This document shows positions 53,290 through 62,084 of a DNA stretch of 64,000 bases, piece after piece. A model generated the notes under the pieces. That model was given only the letters and a program-made list of their open reading frames with translations, did not search any database and was not told the origin of the DNA. The position numbers were made by a program, and so were the translations under genes. Source of the stretch: Mannheimia pernigra (GTDB taxonomy: Bacteria; Pseudomonadota; Gammaproteobacteria; Enterobacterales; Pasteurellaceae); the NCBI RefSeq assembly GCF_013377995.1, contig NZ_CP055305.1, positions 1,798,001 to 1,862,000 of the forward strand. The letters run 5' to 3'. Within the stretch, counting starts at the first letter, position 1; every line of letters begins with the position of its first letter.

Positions 53290-53572
53290 TAATCAATAAA
53301 ATACATAAAGATGGAATGACAATAAGGTACCCTATTACGGGTAAAAAAATTGCTTTCCAAATCGTTGAACGAATTTCAAATCCAACCCCGTGTATCCATA
53401 AAATCGCCATACCATAAAAAACAAGAATAACTAAATACGGTGTTTTTCCGCCAAAAATAAGAGCGAAAGCGGTCGAATTTAGCAAAATAATTGCACATAA
53501 TAGGGTAGCTAAAATAAATGAAAGGGCTTTTAACAAGCCCTTTGCTGTTAAGTTATAAAGAGTATTAATCAT
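53285..53572 (-). CDS. ybgE: cyd operon protein YbgE
   Basis: A 95-residue membrane protein with three hydrophobic segments near 11-40, 44-62 and 71-93. The last of the cyd operon genes in this position is YbgE; the segments and GVGFEIRSTIWKAIFLPVIG near 62-81 fit. Its ATG shares one base with the cydX stop (TAATG). The function is not known; it is linked to cytochrome bd. A uptake signal-like GCGGTCGAATTT lies within the gene. Confidence 0.85.
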   Translation of the reverse strand: MINTLYNLTAKGLLKALSFILATLLCAIILLNSTAFALIFGGKTPYLVILVFYGMAILWIHGVGFEIRSTIWKAIFLPVIGYLIVIPSLCILLIK

Positions 53573-53670
53573 TACTCGTCAAACTTACCTGTTTTTTCAA
53601 TACTAATGGTAATGACTGTTGCAAATAAAATTGCAAGCATTACACCTAACACCCAAGTTACATAAAACAT
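53572..53670 (-). CDS. cydX: cytochrome bd-I small subunit CydX
   Basis: A 32-residue protein with one membrane helix, starting MFYVTWVLGVMLAILFATV and ending TGKFDE. The MFYVTWVLG start with its conserved Tyr and Trp is that of CydX, which is needed for the stability and activity of cytochrome bd. AGGAG lies 8 bases before the ATG at 53670. It is 14 bases behind cydB and overlaps ybgE by one base. Confidence 0.95.
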   Translation of the reverse strand: MFYVTWVLGVMLAILFATVITISIEKTGKFDE

Positions 53671-53684
53671 AATGTACTCTCCTA

Positions 53685-54818
53685 TTAGTAAGCTGATTTA
53701 TTTTGTTCTAAGTAACTCGCATCTAAGCGACCATACATTTTAATGTATGACCAAATAGTATAGCCTAATACTGTTGGTACAAAGATACATGCTACCACTA
53801 ACATTACGGTTAATGTTGTTTGGCTTGCTGTTGCATCCCACATTGTTAAGCTCATATTAGGGTGAGTAATTGATGGCATTACAAATGGGAACATTGAAAC
53901 TGCCGCCGTTGTAATTACCCCAACAAGCATAATTGATGATGAGAAGAATGCAAAACCAGAACGATTCGCTCTTGATGCCACAATAGTAAGTAATGCACCA
54001 ATCACTGCTAATGCGGGAATGATCCATAATACTGGCATTATTGCATAGTTTCTAAACCACGCACCTGCCTCAACGGCTACCGTTTTATTAGTAAAGATAG
54101 ATTGAGCGTTATGATCTAACTGACTTGTTACAACAAAACCATCTTTGAAATATAACCCCACACCAGCAAGTACAAACGCAACTAACACAACAGCCGCGGT
54201 AACCTGTGCTACTTTTCTTGCATTGTTATGAAGTTCATCTGTAGTTTTCATTTGTAACCAAGTTGCACCCTGTGTTGTTAGCATCATTAAACTAATCACA
54301 CCACATAATAATGCAAATGGATTTAATAAACCAAAGAACGTACCCGTGTATTGTGATTGGTTAATGCTGTTAAATTCAAATGGTACACCTTGTAATAAGT
54401 TACCAAATGCAACACCAAATACTAATGATGGTACAAATCCACCGATTAATAACCCCCAGTCCCAAGCATTACGCCATTTTGGACTATCAATTTTGGCACG
54501 ATACTCAAAACCAACAGGGCGGAAGAATAACGCTGCTAATACTAGAACCATTGCAATATAGAAACCTGAGAACGAGGTTGCATATACTGTTGGCCACGCT
54601 GCAAATAACGCACCACCTGCGGTTAATAACCATACTTGGTTACCGTCCCAGTGAGGAGCAACTGTATTGATCATAATACGGCGTTCAATATTACTCTTAC
54701 CAATCACAGGTAAAAGGTTTAATACGCCCATAGTAAAGCCATCAGTAATGGCGAAACCAATTAATAATACTATGATTAAAATCCACCAAATAAAGCGGAG
54801 AAATTCATAATCGAGCAT
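53685..54818 (-). CDS. cydB: cytochrome bd ubiquinol oxidase subunit II
   Basis: A 377-residue subunit with about nine membrane helices. It starts MLDYEFLRFIWWILIIVLLIGFAITDGFTMG, and has APHWDGNQVWLLTAGGALFAAWP near 53-75, the family signature. CydB carries the ubiquinone pocket's structural partner. It lies 12 bases behind cydA. Confidence 0.97.
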   Translation of the reverse strand: MLDYEFLRFIWWILIIVLLIGFAITDGFTMGVLNLLPVIGKSNIERRIMINTVAPHWDGNQVWLLTAGGALFAAWPTVYATSFSGFYIAMVLVLAALFFRPVGFEYRAKIDSPKWRNAWDWGLLIGGFVPSLVFGVAFGNLLQGVPFEFNSINQSQYTGTFFGLLNPFALLCGVISLMMLTTQGATWLQMKTTDELHNNARKVAQVTAAVVLVAFVLAGVGLYFKDGFVVTSQLDHNAQSIFTNKTVAVEAGAWFRNYAIMPVLWIIPALAVIGALLTIVASRANRSGFAFFSSSIMLVGVITTAAVSMFPFVMPSITHPNMSLTMWDATASQTTLTVMLVVACIFVPTVLGYTIWSYIKMYGRLDASYLEQNKSAY

Positions 54819-54830
54819 TTTTAACTCCTA

Positions 54831-56381
54831 TTATTTAGCTGATTGTTCGAAGTAATAACGACCTGTTTTTAATGAACTTGGTCCAAGTCGTCCGTATTTG
54901 AACATTAAGTACATTTCTATAATTAAAAACAGCGTATACAAACCACATAACAAACCGATAGTAAACCATAAATCGCCCGTTGTTAATGCTGAGTTTGCCA
55001 CACCAACGGGTAACATTTCATATACAGCCCAAGGTTGGCGACCGTATTCAGCTAAGAACCAGCCAGATTCAATTGCAATCCATGGTAATGGAATACCACA
55101 TAATAAGGCTCTTAATAGGAAACGGCTTTGTCCAACTCTACCACGCATATTTTGAACAAATGCAGAGATGATTAACAATAACATAATCCCACCCGCAAGC
55201 ATCATCACACGGAATGCCCAGAATGTAGGACCTACATTTGGAATCGTTTTATCTGCTGCTTGCTTAATTTGCTCTTCTGTTGCATCAATAATATTATCTG
55301 TATATTGTTTTAACAATAAACCAAAGCCTAAATCTTTTTGTGCTGCTTTAAACGCTTCTTTATCAGCTTCTGTGTAGTTACCAGAACGTAATTTTTCTAA
55401 TAAACCATAAGCTACAATGCCGTTACGAACACGTTGTTCGTTAATTATGCGAATATCTTTTAACCCTGTAATTTCAGTATCTAAAGAGCGTGTTGCAATA
55501 ATACCTGCAGCATATGGAATAGATATTGACACTTCATTTTTCATTTCTGCTGTATTTGGAATCACGACAGCATTCCAAGCTGCTGGTGCTGGATGAGTTT
55601 CAAATTCACCTTCCATTGCTGCTAATTTAGTTGGCTGAGCTTTACCTATTTCATAACCAGACTCATCACCAGCAATAATAACTGCAATAATAGCAAATAA
55701 ACCAAAGCTTGCAGCTACAGAGAATGAACGTTTAGCAAATCCTAAATCACGACCTTTTAAGATATAGTATGCACTAATACCTAATACGAAAATAGAACCA
55801 CAAACATAACCTGCTGTTACAGTGTGTAAAAATTTAGATTGTGTAACTGGGTTTAATAACAATTCAGAGAAGCTTGAAAGCTCCATACGCATAGTTTCAA
55901 AATTAAACTCTGAAGCAACTGGGTTTTGCATCCAGCCATTTGCAACTAAAATCCATAATGCAGATAAGTTAGAACCAAATGCAACACAGTAAGTCGTTAA
56001 TAAGTGTTTAGCTTTTGATAAACGTTCCCAACCAAAAAAGAACAATCCCACAAATGTAGATTCTAAAAAGAACGCCATTAAACCTTCAATTGCTAATGGA
56101 GCACCAAAAATATCACCTACATAATGAGAATAATATGACCAGTTCATACCAAACTGGAATTCCATTGTAATACCAGTTGTTACACCTAGAGCAAAGTTAA
56201 TACCAAATAACTTACCCCAGAATTTAGTCATATCTTTATATACTTCTTTACCCGTAGTTACATAAAGCGTTTCCATCACAACAAGTACGAAAGAAAGACC
56301 TAAAGTAAGCGGTACGAATAAGAAGTGATAGAGTGCAGTTAAAGCAAACTGCAAACGTGAGAGTTCAACTACGTCTAACAT
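54831..56381 (-). CDS. cydA: cytochrome bd ubiquinol oxidase subunit I
   Basis: A 516-residue subunit. LSRLQFALTALYHFLFVPLTLG near 7-28 includes the haem b595 His19. The Q-loop holds KLAAMEGEFET near 252-262 with the Lys and Glu of quinol binding; the loop is of the long type. GRQPWAVYEMLPV near 442-454 is the GRxPW motif. Cytochrome bd reduces oxygen at low tension without pumping protons. A small hairpin (GATTAC / GTAATC, 56422-56439) lies in its leader. GAGG precedes the ATG. Confidence 0.97.
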   Translation of the reverse strand: MLDVVELSRLQFALTALYHFLFVPLTLGLSFVLVVMETLYVTTGKEVYKDMTKFWGKLFGINFALGVTTGITMEFQFGMNWSYYSHYVGDIFGAPLAIEGLMAFFLESTFVGLFFFGWERLSKAKHLLTTYCVAFGSNLSALWILVANGWMQNPVASEFNFETMRMELSSFSELLLNPVTQSKFLHTVTAGYVCGSIFVLGISAYYILKGRDLGFAKRSFSVAASFGLFAIIAVIIAGDESGYEIGKAQPTKLAAMEGEFETHPAPAAWNAVVIPNTAEMKNEVSISIPYAAGIIATRSLDTEITGLKDIRIINEQRVRNGIVAYGLLEKLRSGNYTEADKEAFKAAQKDLGFGLLLKQYTDNIIDATEEQIKQAADKTIPNVGPTFWAFRVMMLAGGIMLLLIISAFVQNMRGRVGQSRFLLRALLCGIPLPWIAIESGWFLAEYGRQPWAVYEMLPVGVANSALTTGDLWFTIGLLCGLYTLFLIIEMYLMFKYGRLGPSSLKTGRYYFEQSAK

Positions 56382-56792
56382 CTCAAACCTCTTATTTATT
56401 AATATAATAATTTGACAAATAGATTACCCAAAAGTAATCCCCCACAAATTTTCACTTAATTTTAATAACAACCCAAATTGGTTACATTTATAATAAAGTG
56501 CTGGTGAATATTCTACCTGTAAATAGCTAATTAAAAAATAGTAATTTTGTTATATTCTTCACAAAATTGGTTTATTTATTAATACAACCTATATAACCAA
56601 TCGAATAACTTAGTTATATTTACAAACTTATAACAAATAATTTACTATTTTAATAAATATAAAGATAAGTAGATCTTTTATCAAATAAAGATCAAATTTG
56701 TAGATGACTTTCACTTAAACTTCTGCTAGTATCTGCTCGCTTTTATCAGTAAAAGATTGAATTTAATAACACTTAAATGTTTGGAGAAACCT
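56382..56792. other. divergent intergenic region, cydA and DUF5339 genes
   Basis: About 410 bases of very AT-rich DNA. A hairpin GATTAC-CCAAAA-GTAATC (56422-56439) lies in the cydA leader; GATCTTT / AAAGATC arms (56672-56678, 56687-56693) are near the DUF5339 side. A candidate ArcA box is given separately. No small gene or RNA could be recognised. Long palindromic AT stretches could hold more regulatory sites. Confidence 0.6.
56620..56635 (-). promoter_or_regulatory. candidate ArcA box upstream of cydA
   Basis: On the minus strand TGTTATAAGTTTGTAA shows two ArcA half-sites, TGTTA and TGTAA, at the 11-base spacing used by ArcA (one mismatch to TGTTA-N6-TGTTA). It is about 240 bases from the cydA start. 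In E. coli ArcA activates cyd, so the position is reasonable; AT-rich background makes chance likely. Confidence 0.3.
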
Positions 56793-57119
56793 ATGCTTGG
56801 CAGAATTTTAGGAATTACACTTTTTACGATTATTGCTTCAACAGCAGCTCTGGCAAGTGTTAAGACCTCATCACTCTCCGTTGCAAAACCTACTTTAAGT
56901 AAAACCCTCCCTACAGAATGTGAGAAAATGTTTAATACTGCAAATAAATTAGTTTCTGATGCAGAAAAACAACCCGGTACTCATACTCAACTCGCTAAAA
57001 TGAAAAATAAGCTCTCTTCAACAAAGCAACAAATCCTAAAAATGGATACGGCTCTACAGCAAAAAAGTTGTGAAAAAGGTTTAACCGTATTAAATAACCT
57101 AAGACAAAAACATCAATAA
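56793..57119 (+). CDS. DUF5339 family small secreted protein
   Basis: A 108-residue protein with a signal peptide (hydrophobic residues 5-21, ending ALA-SV). The mature part is helical and charged with two cysteines: CEKMFNTANKLVSDAEKQPGTHTQLAKMKNKLSS near 42-75, and KSCEKGLTVLNNL near 91-103, which may pair as a disulfide. The pattern fits DUF5339, seen mainly in Pasteurellaceae; the function is unknown. I chose the ATG at 56793 with GGAG ahead. It stands alone, facing an IS remnant and groEL. Confidence 0.75.
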   Translation: MLGRILGITLFTIIASTAALASVKTSSLSVAKPTLSKTLPTECEKMFNTANKLVSDAEKQPGTHTQLAKMKNKLSSTKQQILKMDTALQQKSCEKGLTVLNNLRQKHQ

Positions 57120-57235
57120 TAAAGCTAATCTAAACCTTATTTTTTACAAATTTTTATAAGAAAATCACCGCTTGTAAAAAGTCTATATTCTTACTAACTC
57201 AAATAATCCACATATAATAAATAAAATAGAATTTC

Positions 57236-57451
57236 TGATCTGCCCCCCAAAAGTTAGACTAATCGTTCAACTATTAAGGTGCAGATTTTTTTATGACTAA
57301 AATCTTATTACAAGCGGTCGCAAAGCTTCCAAAAAATGTAAATCTAATATTACATTAGCCCAAGGTATTCAACTAAAACTAAAAGGACTGAGCCGATACA
57401 ATATCAACATCAGTCCTTTAAATAAGAGTCTAACTTTTGGGGATCAGATTA
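57236..57451 (+). mobile_element. 216-bp deletion derivative of an IS3-family element
   Basis: Terminal repeats TGATCTGCCCCCCAAAAGTT (from 57236) and its inverted copy ending at 57451 match at 21 of 24 bases. Behind the left repeat comes TTAAGGTGCAG and an orfA start at 57293 (MTKILLQAV, then a stop at 57358). Before the right repeat, AAACTAAAAGGACTGAGCC (with one base lost) encodes KLKGLS, and then PIQYQHQSFK, the C-terminus of an IS3-family OrfB. The middle is gone. The right tip supplies the TAA of groEL. An uptake signal at 57310-57319 lies within the orfA codons. Confidence 0.85.
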
Positions 57452-59089
57452 CATCATACCGCCCATTCCACCCATACCGCCCATTGCAGCTGGATCTAAT
57501 TTTTCTTCTTTAGGTAAATCTGTGATCATACATTCTGTTGTAATCATCAAACCTGCTATAGAAGCTGCGAATTGAAGTGCCGAACGGGTAACTTTAGTTG
57601 GATCTAAAATCCCCATTTCAAGCATATCGCCGTACTCTTCTGTCCCTGCGTTATAGCCGTAATTGCCAGAGCCTTCTTTCACGTTACGAGCAACCACTGA
57701 GGACTCTTCACCAGCATTCGCTACAATTTGGCGTAATGGCGCTTCCATTGCACGCAATGCAAGTTTAATCCCCACATTTTGTTCTTCGTTATCGCCTTTT
57801 AAAGTTGACGCTACTTTGGTTGCAGCACGCACTAATGCTACGCCGCCTCCTGGTACGATACCTTCTTCAACTGCAGCACGAGTTGCGTGAAGTGCATCAT
57901 CAACACGATCTTTTTTCTCTTTCATTGCTACTTCGGTGGCTGCACCCACTTTAATTACTGCCACACCTCCAGCAAGTTTAGCTACACGCTCTTGCAGTTT
58001 TTCTTTATCGTAATCTGAAGTTGAATCTTCAATTTGCTGACGAATTTGAGCCACACGACCTTTAATTTGTGCCTCGTCGCCAATACCATCAATAATAGTC
58101 GTGTTATCTTTTGTGATAACCACACGTTTTGCTTGACCAAGCTCTTCAAGCGTTGCTTTTTCAAGCTCCATACCAATTTCTTCAGAAATAACCGTACCCG
58201 CAGTTAAGATCGCAATATCTTGTAACATCGCTTTACGACGATCGCCAAAGCCTGGGGCTTTTACCGCAGCGACTTTCACGATACCACGCATTGTGTTTAC
58301 TACTAAAGTTGCTAATGCTTCGCCTTCAATATCTTCTGCTATAATTAATAATGGCTTACCAGCCTTCGCTACCCCCTCTAACACAGGAAGTAATTCACGA
58401 ATATTAGAGACCTTTTTATCCACTAAAAGAATGTATGGATTTTCTAATTCAACCGTTCCAGATTCTGGCTTATTAATGAAATATGGCGATAAATAACCAC
58501 GGTCAAACTGCATACCTTCAACTACATCTAACGCATCTTCTAAACCAGTACCGTCTTCAACAGTAATCACGCCTTCTTTGCCTACTTTTTCCATTGCTTG
58601 AGCAATTAGCTGACCTACGGTTGAATCTGAGTTGGCAGAAATTGTACCGACTTGTTCGATCTCTTTTGAGGTTTCACACGGTTTTGAAATTGCTTTTAAC
58701 TCATCAACTACTGCAGCAACTGCTTTATCGATGCCGCGTTTTAAATCCATTGGATTCATACCTGCTGCAACCGCTTTTAAACCTTCGTTTACGATAGCCT
58801 GAGCAAGTACGGTTGCGGTGGTTGTACCGTCACCCGCTGCATCATTGGCTTTAGAGGCAACCTCTTTCACCATTTGTGCGCCCATATTTTCAAATTTATC
58901 TTCTAATTCGATTTCACGAGCAACCGAAACCCCATCTTTAGTGATAGTTGGTGCACCATAAGCACGATCTAAAACTACATTACGCCCTTTTGGACCTAAA
59001 GTTACTTTTACTGCATCAGCTAAAATATTCACACCTTTTAACATTTTTACGCGTGAATCATTACCAAATTTAACGTCTTTTGCTGCCAT
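57449..59089 (-). CDS. groL: chaperonin GroEL
   Basis: A 546-residue 60-kDa chaperonin. It starts MAAKDVKFGNDSRVKMLKGV, has VTLGPKGRNVVLD near 29-41 and GDGTTTATVLAQ near 86-97 (ATP site) and ends GGMGGMGGMM. I chose the ATG at 59089 with AGGA ahead. It follows groES by 69 bases with an uptake signal (59139-59148) in the gap. Its stop codon lies in the tip of the IS3 remnant. Confidence 0.97.
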   Translation of the reverse strand: MAAKDVKFGNDSRVKMLKGVNILADAVKVTLGPKGRNVVLDRAYGAPTITKDGVSVAREIELEDKFENMGAQMVKEVASKANDAAGDGTTTATVLAQAIVNEGLKAVAAGMNPMDLKRGIDKAVAAVVDELKAISKPCETSKEIEQVGTISANSDSTVGQLIAQAMEKVGKEGVITVEDGTGLEDALDVVEGMQFDRGYLSPYFINKPESGTVELENPYILLVDKKVSNIRELLPVLEGVAKAGKPLLIIAEDIEGEALATLVVNTMRGIVKVAAVKAPGFGDRRKAMLQDIAILTAGTVISEEIGMELEKATLEELGQAKRVVITKDNTTIIDGIGDEAQIKGRVAQIRQQIEDSTSDYDKEKLQERVAKLAGGVAVIKVGAATEVAMKEKKDRVDDALHATRAAVEEGIVPGGGVALVRAATKVASTLKGDNEEQNVGIKLALRAMEAPLRQIVANAGEESSVVARNVKEGSGNYGYNAGTEEYGDMLEMGILDPTKVTRSALQFAASIAGLMITTECMITDLPKEEKLDPAAMGGMGGMGGMM

Positions 59090-59138
59090 TTTATACATCC
59101 TTTTTGCTTTTTAACTTGTAAAAAATTTGACTAATCCG

Positions 59139-59148
59139 ACCGCTTGTT
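59139..59148 (-). repeat. DNA uptake signal between groES and groEL
   Basis: GACCGCTTGT on the plus strand, i.e. ACAAGCGGTC on the minus, in the 69-base gap of the operon. It is single and has no inverted partner nearby, so it is not a terminator. Confidence 0.8.
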
Positions 59149-59158
59149 GCGGAAAACA

Positions 59159-59449
59159 TTACTCTACGATAGCTAAAATATCGTGTTCGGCAAGAATTAA
59201 CACTTCTTCGCCATCAATTTTTTCTGCTTTTACACCGTAACCTTCATTAAAAATGACCAAATCGCCCACTTTAACCGCTAAAGGTTGAACAGAACCATTA
59301 TCTAAAACACGTCCTGAACCTACTGCAATCACTTTACCACGGGTTGATTTTGTTGCTGCCGAACCTGTTAAAACAATGCCACCTGCTGATTTTGTTTCAA
59401 CTTCTTCACGTTTTAAAATAACTTTATCGTGTAATGGACGAAGTGCCAT
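59159..59449 (-). CDS. groS: co-chaperonin GroES
   Basis: A 96-residue co-chaperonin. It starts MALRPLHDKVILKREEVETKSAGGIVLTG, where the mobile loop ETKSAGGIVLTG at 18-29 contacts GroEL. The rest is beta-barrel (GDLVIFNEGYGVKAEKIDGEEVLILAEHDILAIVE). It is first in groESL. Confidence 0.97.
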   Translation of the reverse strand: MALRPLHDKVILKREEVETKSAGGIVLTGSAATKSTRGKVIAVGSGRVLDNGSVQPLAVKVGDLVIFNEGYGVKAEKIDGEEVLILAEHDILAIVE

Positions 59450-59509
59450 ATTCTGTTCCTCTTATAAATTAATGATTGATAATCCACGCAAAAAGCGTAA
59501 CGCATAACA

Positions 59510-59537
59510 ATATAAAGGCAGATTTTAGACTTTCAAG
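59510..59537 (-). promoter_or_regulatory. candidate heat-shock (sigma-32) promoter of groESL
   Basis: On the minus strand CTTGAAA (59537-59531) is followed after 12 bases by CCTTTATAT (59518-59510), a fair match to CTTGAAA-N12-14-CCCCATNT. It is about 60 bases before groES. Sigma-32 control is known for groESL in relatives. Confidence 0.6.
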
Positions 59538-59729
59538 AGCAAGCGGTAAAATTTATAAAAAATTTTGCAAACCTCATATTTGTTAATACCCCCAATAAAC
59601 ATTAATTTTATTCATAATAAGATTGAAAATTATGATATTGATTAATAATAACGTTTATTTCATTCTATAGATAAGAGACTTTTAATCTCTGTTTGATTGA
59701 CTAATATTTTACAAAATGAGGGATTTTCT

Positions 59730-62084
59730 ATGACAACATCACATATTTTAGGTTTTCCACGTGTTGGAGCGAAACGTGAATTAAAATTCGCAGAAGAACG
59801 CTACTGGCGTAAAGAAATCACCGAACAAGAATTACTAGATCTAGCAAAAACGCTACGTGAGAAAAATTGGCAATATCAATCACAGGCAAATGCTGATTTC
59901 GTATCAGTCGGTGATTTTACCTTCTATGATCATATTTTAGATCTGCAAGTAGCTACAGGTGCTATTCCCGCTCGTTTTGGTTTTGATAGCCAAAATTTAA
60001 CGCTAGATCAATATTTCCAACTTGCCCGTGGTAATAAAGATCAATTTGCGATTGAAATGACAAAATGGTTTGATACCAACTACCATTATTTAGTACCCGA
60101 GTTTCATCCAAATACTGAATTTAAAGCAAATGCAACGCACTACGTCAACCAAATTCGTGAAGCTAAAGCAGCTGGCCATACCGTAAAACCAGTGATTGTA
60201 GGGCCTCTCACTTTCTTATTTTTAGGGAAAGAAAAAGGAAATTGGGCAATCTCATCTGCTGAAAAAGCTAACGACAAAGCGACTACTGCAAAATTAGCTA
60301 TCCAAGCTATTTCACAAAAATCGACGAACACTCGCTTGGATTTATTACCTCAATTATTACCCGTTTACCAAGAGATTTTAACCGCTATCTCTGCAGAAGG
60401 CGTAGAGTGGGTTCAAATTGATGAACCGATCTTAGCCTTAGATTTAGCCCCTGAATGGTTAGCTGCATTTGAAACAGTTTATAGCAAATTATCGTCAATC
60501 AATGCAAAAATCTTACTTGCTACTTATTTTGGCTCCGTTGCTGAGCATGCCCCCTTGTTAAAAGCACTACCTGTTGATGGCTTACATTTAGATTTAGTAC
60601 GGTCATCAGAACAACTAGCTTCCTTTACAGATTATCACAAAGTACTTTCAGCAGGCGTGATTGAAGGGCGTAATATCTGGCGAGCTAACTTGACTCAAAT
60701 TTTAGATGTTCTCGAACCACTTAAAGAAAAATTAGGCGAACGCTTGTGGATTGCGCCAAGTTGTTCACTGCTCCACACACCTTTTGATTTAAATATTGAA
60801 ACCCAGCTAAAAGAGAACAAACCTGATTTATATAGCTGGCTGGCGTTCACACGCCAAAAAGTGGAAGAACTCAATATTCTTAAACAAGCATTAACCAATT
60901 GTAGAGCAAGCGTGAATGCTCAGTTAGAAGAAAGTAATAAAGCGGCGGAATCTCGTGCTAACAGTAAGGTTATTCATAAAGCTGAAGTAACCGAACGTTT
61001 GGCTAACCTACCTGCAAATGCAGACCAGCGTCAATCACCATTTGCAGAACGTATTGTAAAACAAAATGCGTGGTTAAATTTACCATTATTGCCGACGACC
61101 ACTATTGGCTCGTTCCCACAAACCAATGAAATCCGCCAAGCTCGTGCTGCATTCAAAAAAGGGGCATTAAGTTTAGAAGATTACGAAAATGCAATGAAAA
61201 AAGAGATTGAGCTTGTAGTGCGTGAACAAGAAAAACTTGATTTAGATGTATTAGTACACGGTGAGGCAGAACGTAACGATATGGTAGAATACTTCGGAGA
61301 ATTATTAGACGGTTTTGCCTTTACCAAATTCGGATGGGTGCAAAGTTATGGCTCTCGTTGCGTAAAACCACCAGTAATTTATGGCGATGTAACCCGCCCC
61401 AGACCAATGACTGTACGCTGGTCGCAATATGCCCAAAGCCTTACCAGCAAAGTAATGAAAGGTATGCTTACTGGTCCAGTTACTATTTTACAATGGTCAT
61501 TCGTACGTAACGATATTCCACGTTCAACCGTATGTAAACAAATTGGTGTAGCACTTTCAGACGAAGTATTGGATTTAGAGAGAGCAGGTATCAAAGTCAT
61601 TCAAATTGATGAACCCGCTATTCGCGAAGGCTTGCCACTCAAGCGGTCAGATTGGGGAAATTATTTGCAATGGGCAGGCGAATCATTCCGTTTAAGCTCA
61701 ATGGGAGTGCAAGATGATACACAAATTCATACTCATATGTGTTATTCAGAATTTAATGATATTCTACCCGCAATTGCCGCACTTGATGCGGATGTGATCA
61801 CAATTGAAACTTCACGTTCAGATATGGAACTCTTAAATGCTTTTATTGATTTCCACTACCCGAATGACATCGGACCAGGCGTGTATGATATTCACTCGCC
61901 ACGAGTACCTACCGAAGAGGAAATTGCACATTTATTGCAAAAAGCGTTAAAAGTTGTACCTAAAGAACGCCTTTGGGTAAATCCAGACTGCGGTTTAAAA
62001 ACCCGTGGCTGGAAAGAGACCTTAGAACAACTTGAAGTGATGATGAAAGTCACTAAAAAATTAAGAGTAGAACTAAAAGCTTAA
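59730..62084 (+). CDS. metE: cobalamin-independent methionine synthase
   Basis: A 784-residue double-barrel enzyme. The N-terminal barrel starts HILGFPRVGAKRELKFAEE; the C-terminal one has TTTIGSFPQTNEIR near 454-467, VLVHGEAERNDMVEYFGE near 507-524, GMLTGPVTILQWSF near 579-592, THMCYSEFND near 671-680 and NPDCGLKTRGW near 752-762, giving the zinc ligands His, Cys, Glu and Cys. About 30 residues more than E. coli MetE, with an insertion near 171-200 after LGKEKG. It transfers methyl from 5-methyl-THF-triglutamate to homocysteine. GAGG precedes the ATG at 59730; the longer frame starts at TTG. Confidence 0.96.
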   Translation: MTTSHILGFPRVGAKRELKFAEERYWRKEITEQELLDLAKTLREKNWQYQSQANADFVSVGDFTFYDHILDLQVATGAIPARFGFDSQNLTLDQYFQLARGNKDQFAIEMTKWFDTNYHYLVPEFHPNTEFKANATHYVNQIREAKAAGHTVKPVIVGPLTFLFLGKEKGNWAISSAEKANDKATTAKLAIQAISQKSTNTRLDLLPQLLPVYQEILTAISAEGVEWVQIDEPILALDLAPEWLAAFETVYSKLSSINAKILLATYFGSVAEHAPLLKALPVDGLHLDLVRSSEQLASFTDYHKVLSAGVIEGRNIWRANLTQILDVLEPLKEKLGERLWIAPSCSLLHTPFDLNIETQLKENKPDLYSWLAFTRQKVEELNILKQALTNCRASVNAQLEESNKAAESRANSKVIHKAEVTERLANLPANADQRQSPFAERIVKQNAWLNLPLLPTTTIGSFPQTNEIRQARAAFKKGALSLEDYENAMKKEIELVVREQEKLDLDVLVHGEAERNDMVEYFGELLDGFAFTKFGWVQSYGSRCVKPPVIYGDVTRPRPMTVRWSQYAQSLTSKVMKGMLTGPVTILQWSFVRNDIPRSTVCKQIGVALSDEVLDLERAGIKVIQIDEPAIREGLPLKRSDWGNYLQWAGESFRLSSMGVQDDTQIHTHMCYSEFNDILPAIAALDADVITIETSRSDMELLNAFIDFHYPNDIGPGVYDIHSPRVPTEEEIAHLLQKALKVVPKERLWVNPDCGLKTRGWKETLEQLEVMMKVTKKLRVELKA

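Noticed and set aside
56672..56700. FNR-like site TTGATCTTTATTTGAT upstream of cydA
   Set aside because: Only one half-site fits TTGAT; the second half differs at three of five positions from ATCAA.
57663..58797. Open frames on the plus strand opposite groEL
   Set aside because: Shadows of a strongly conserved gene with biased codons; no ribosome-binding sites or family match.
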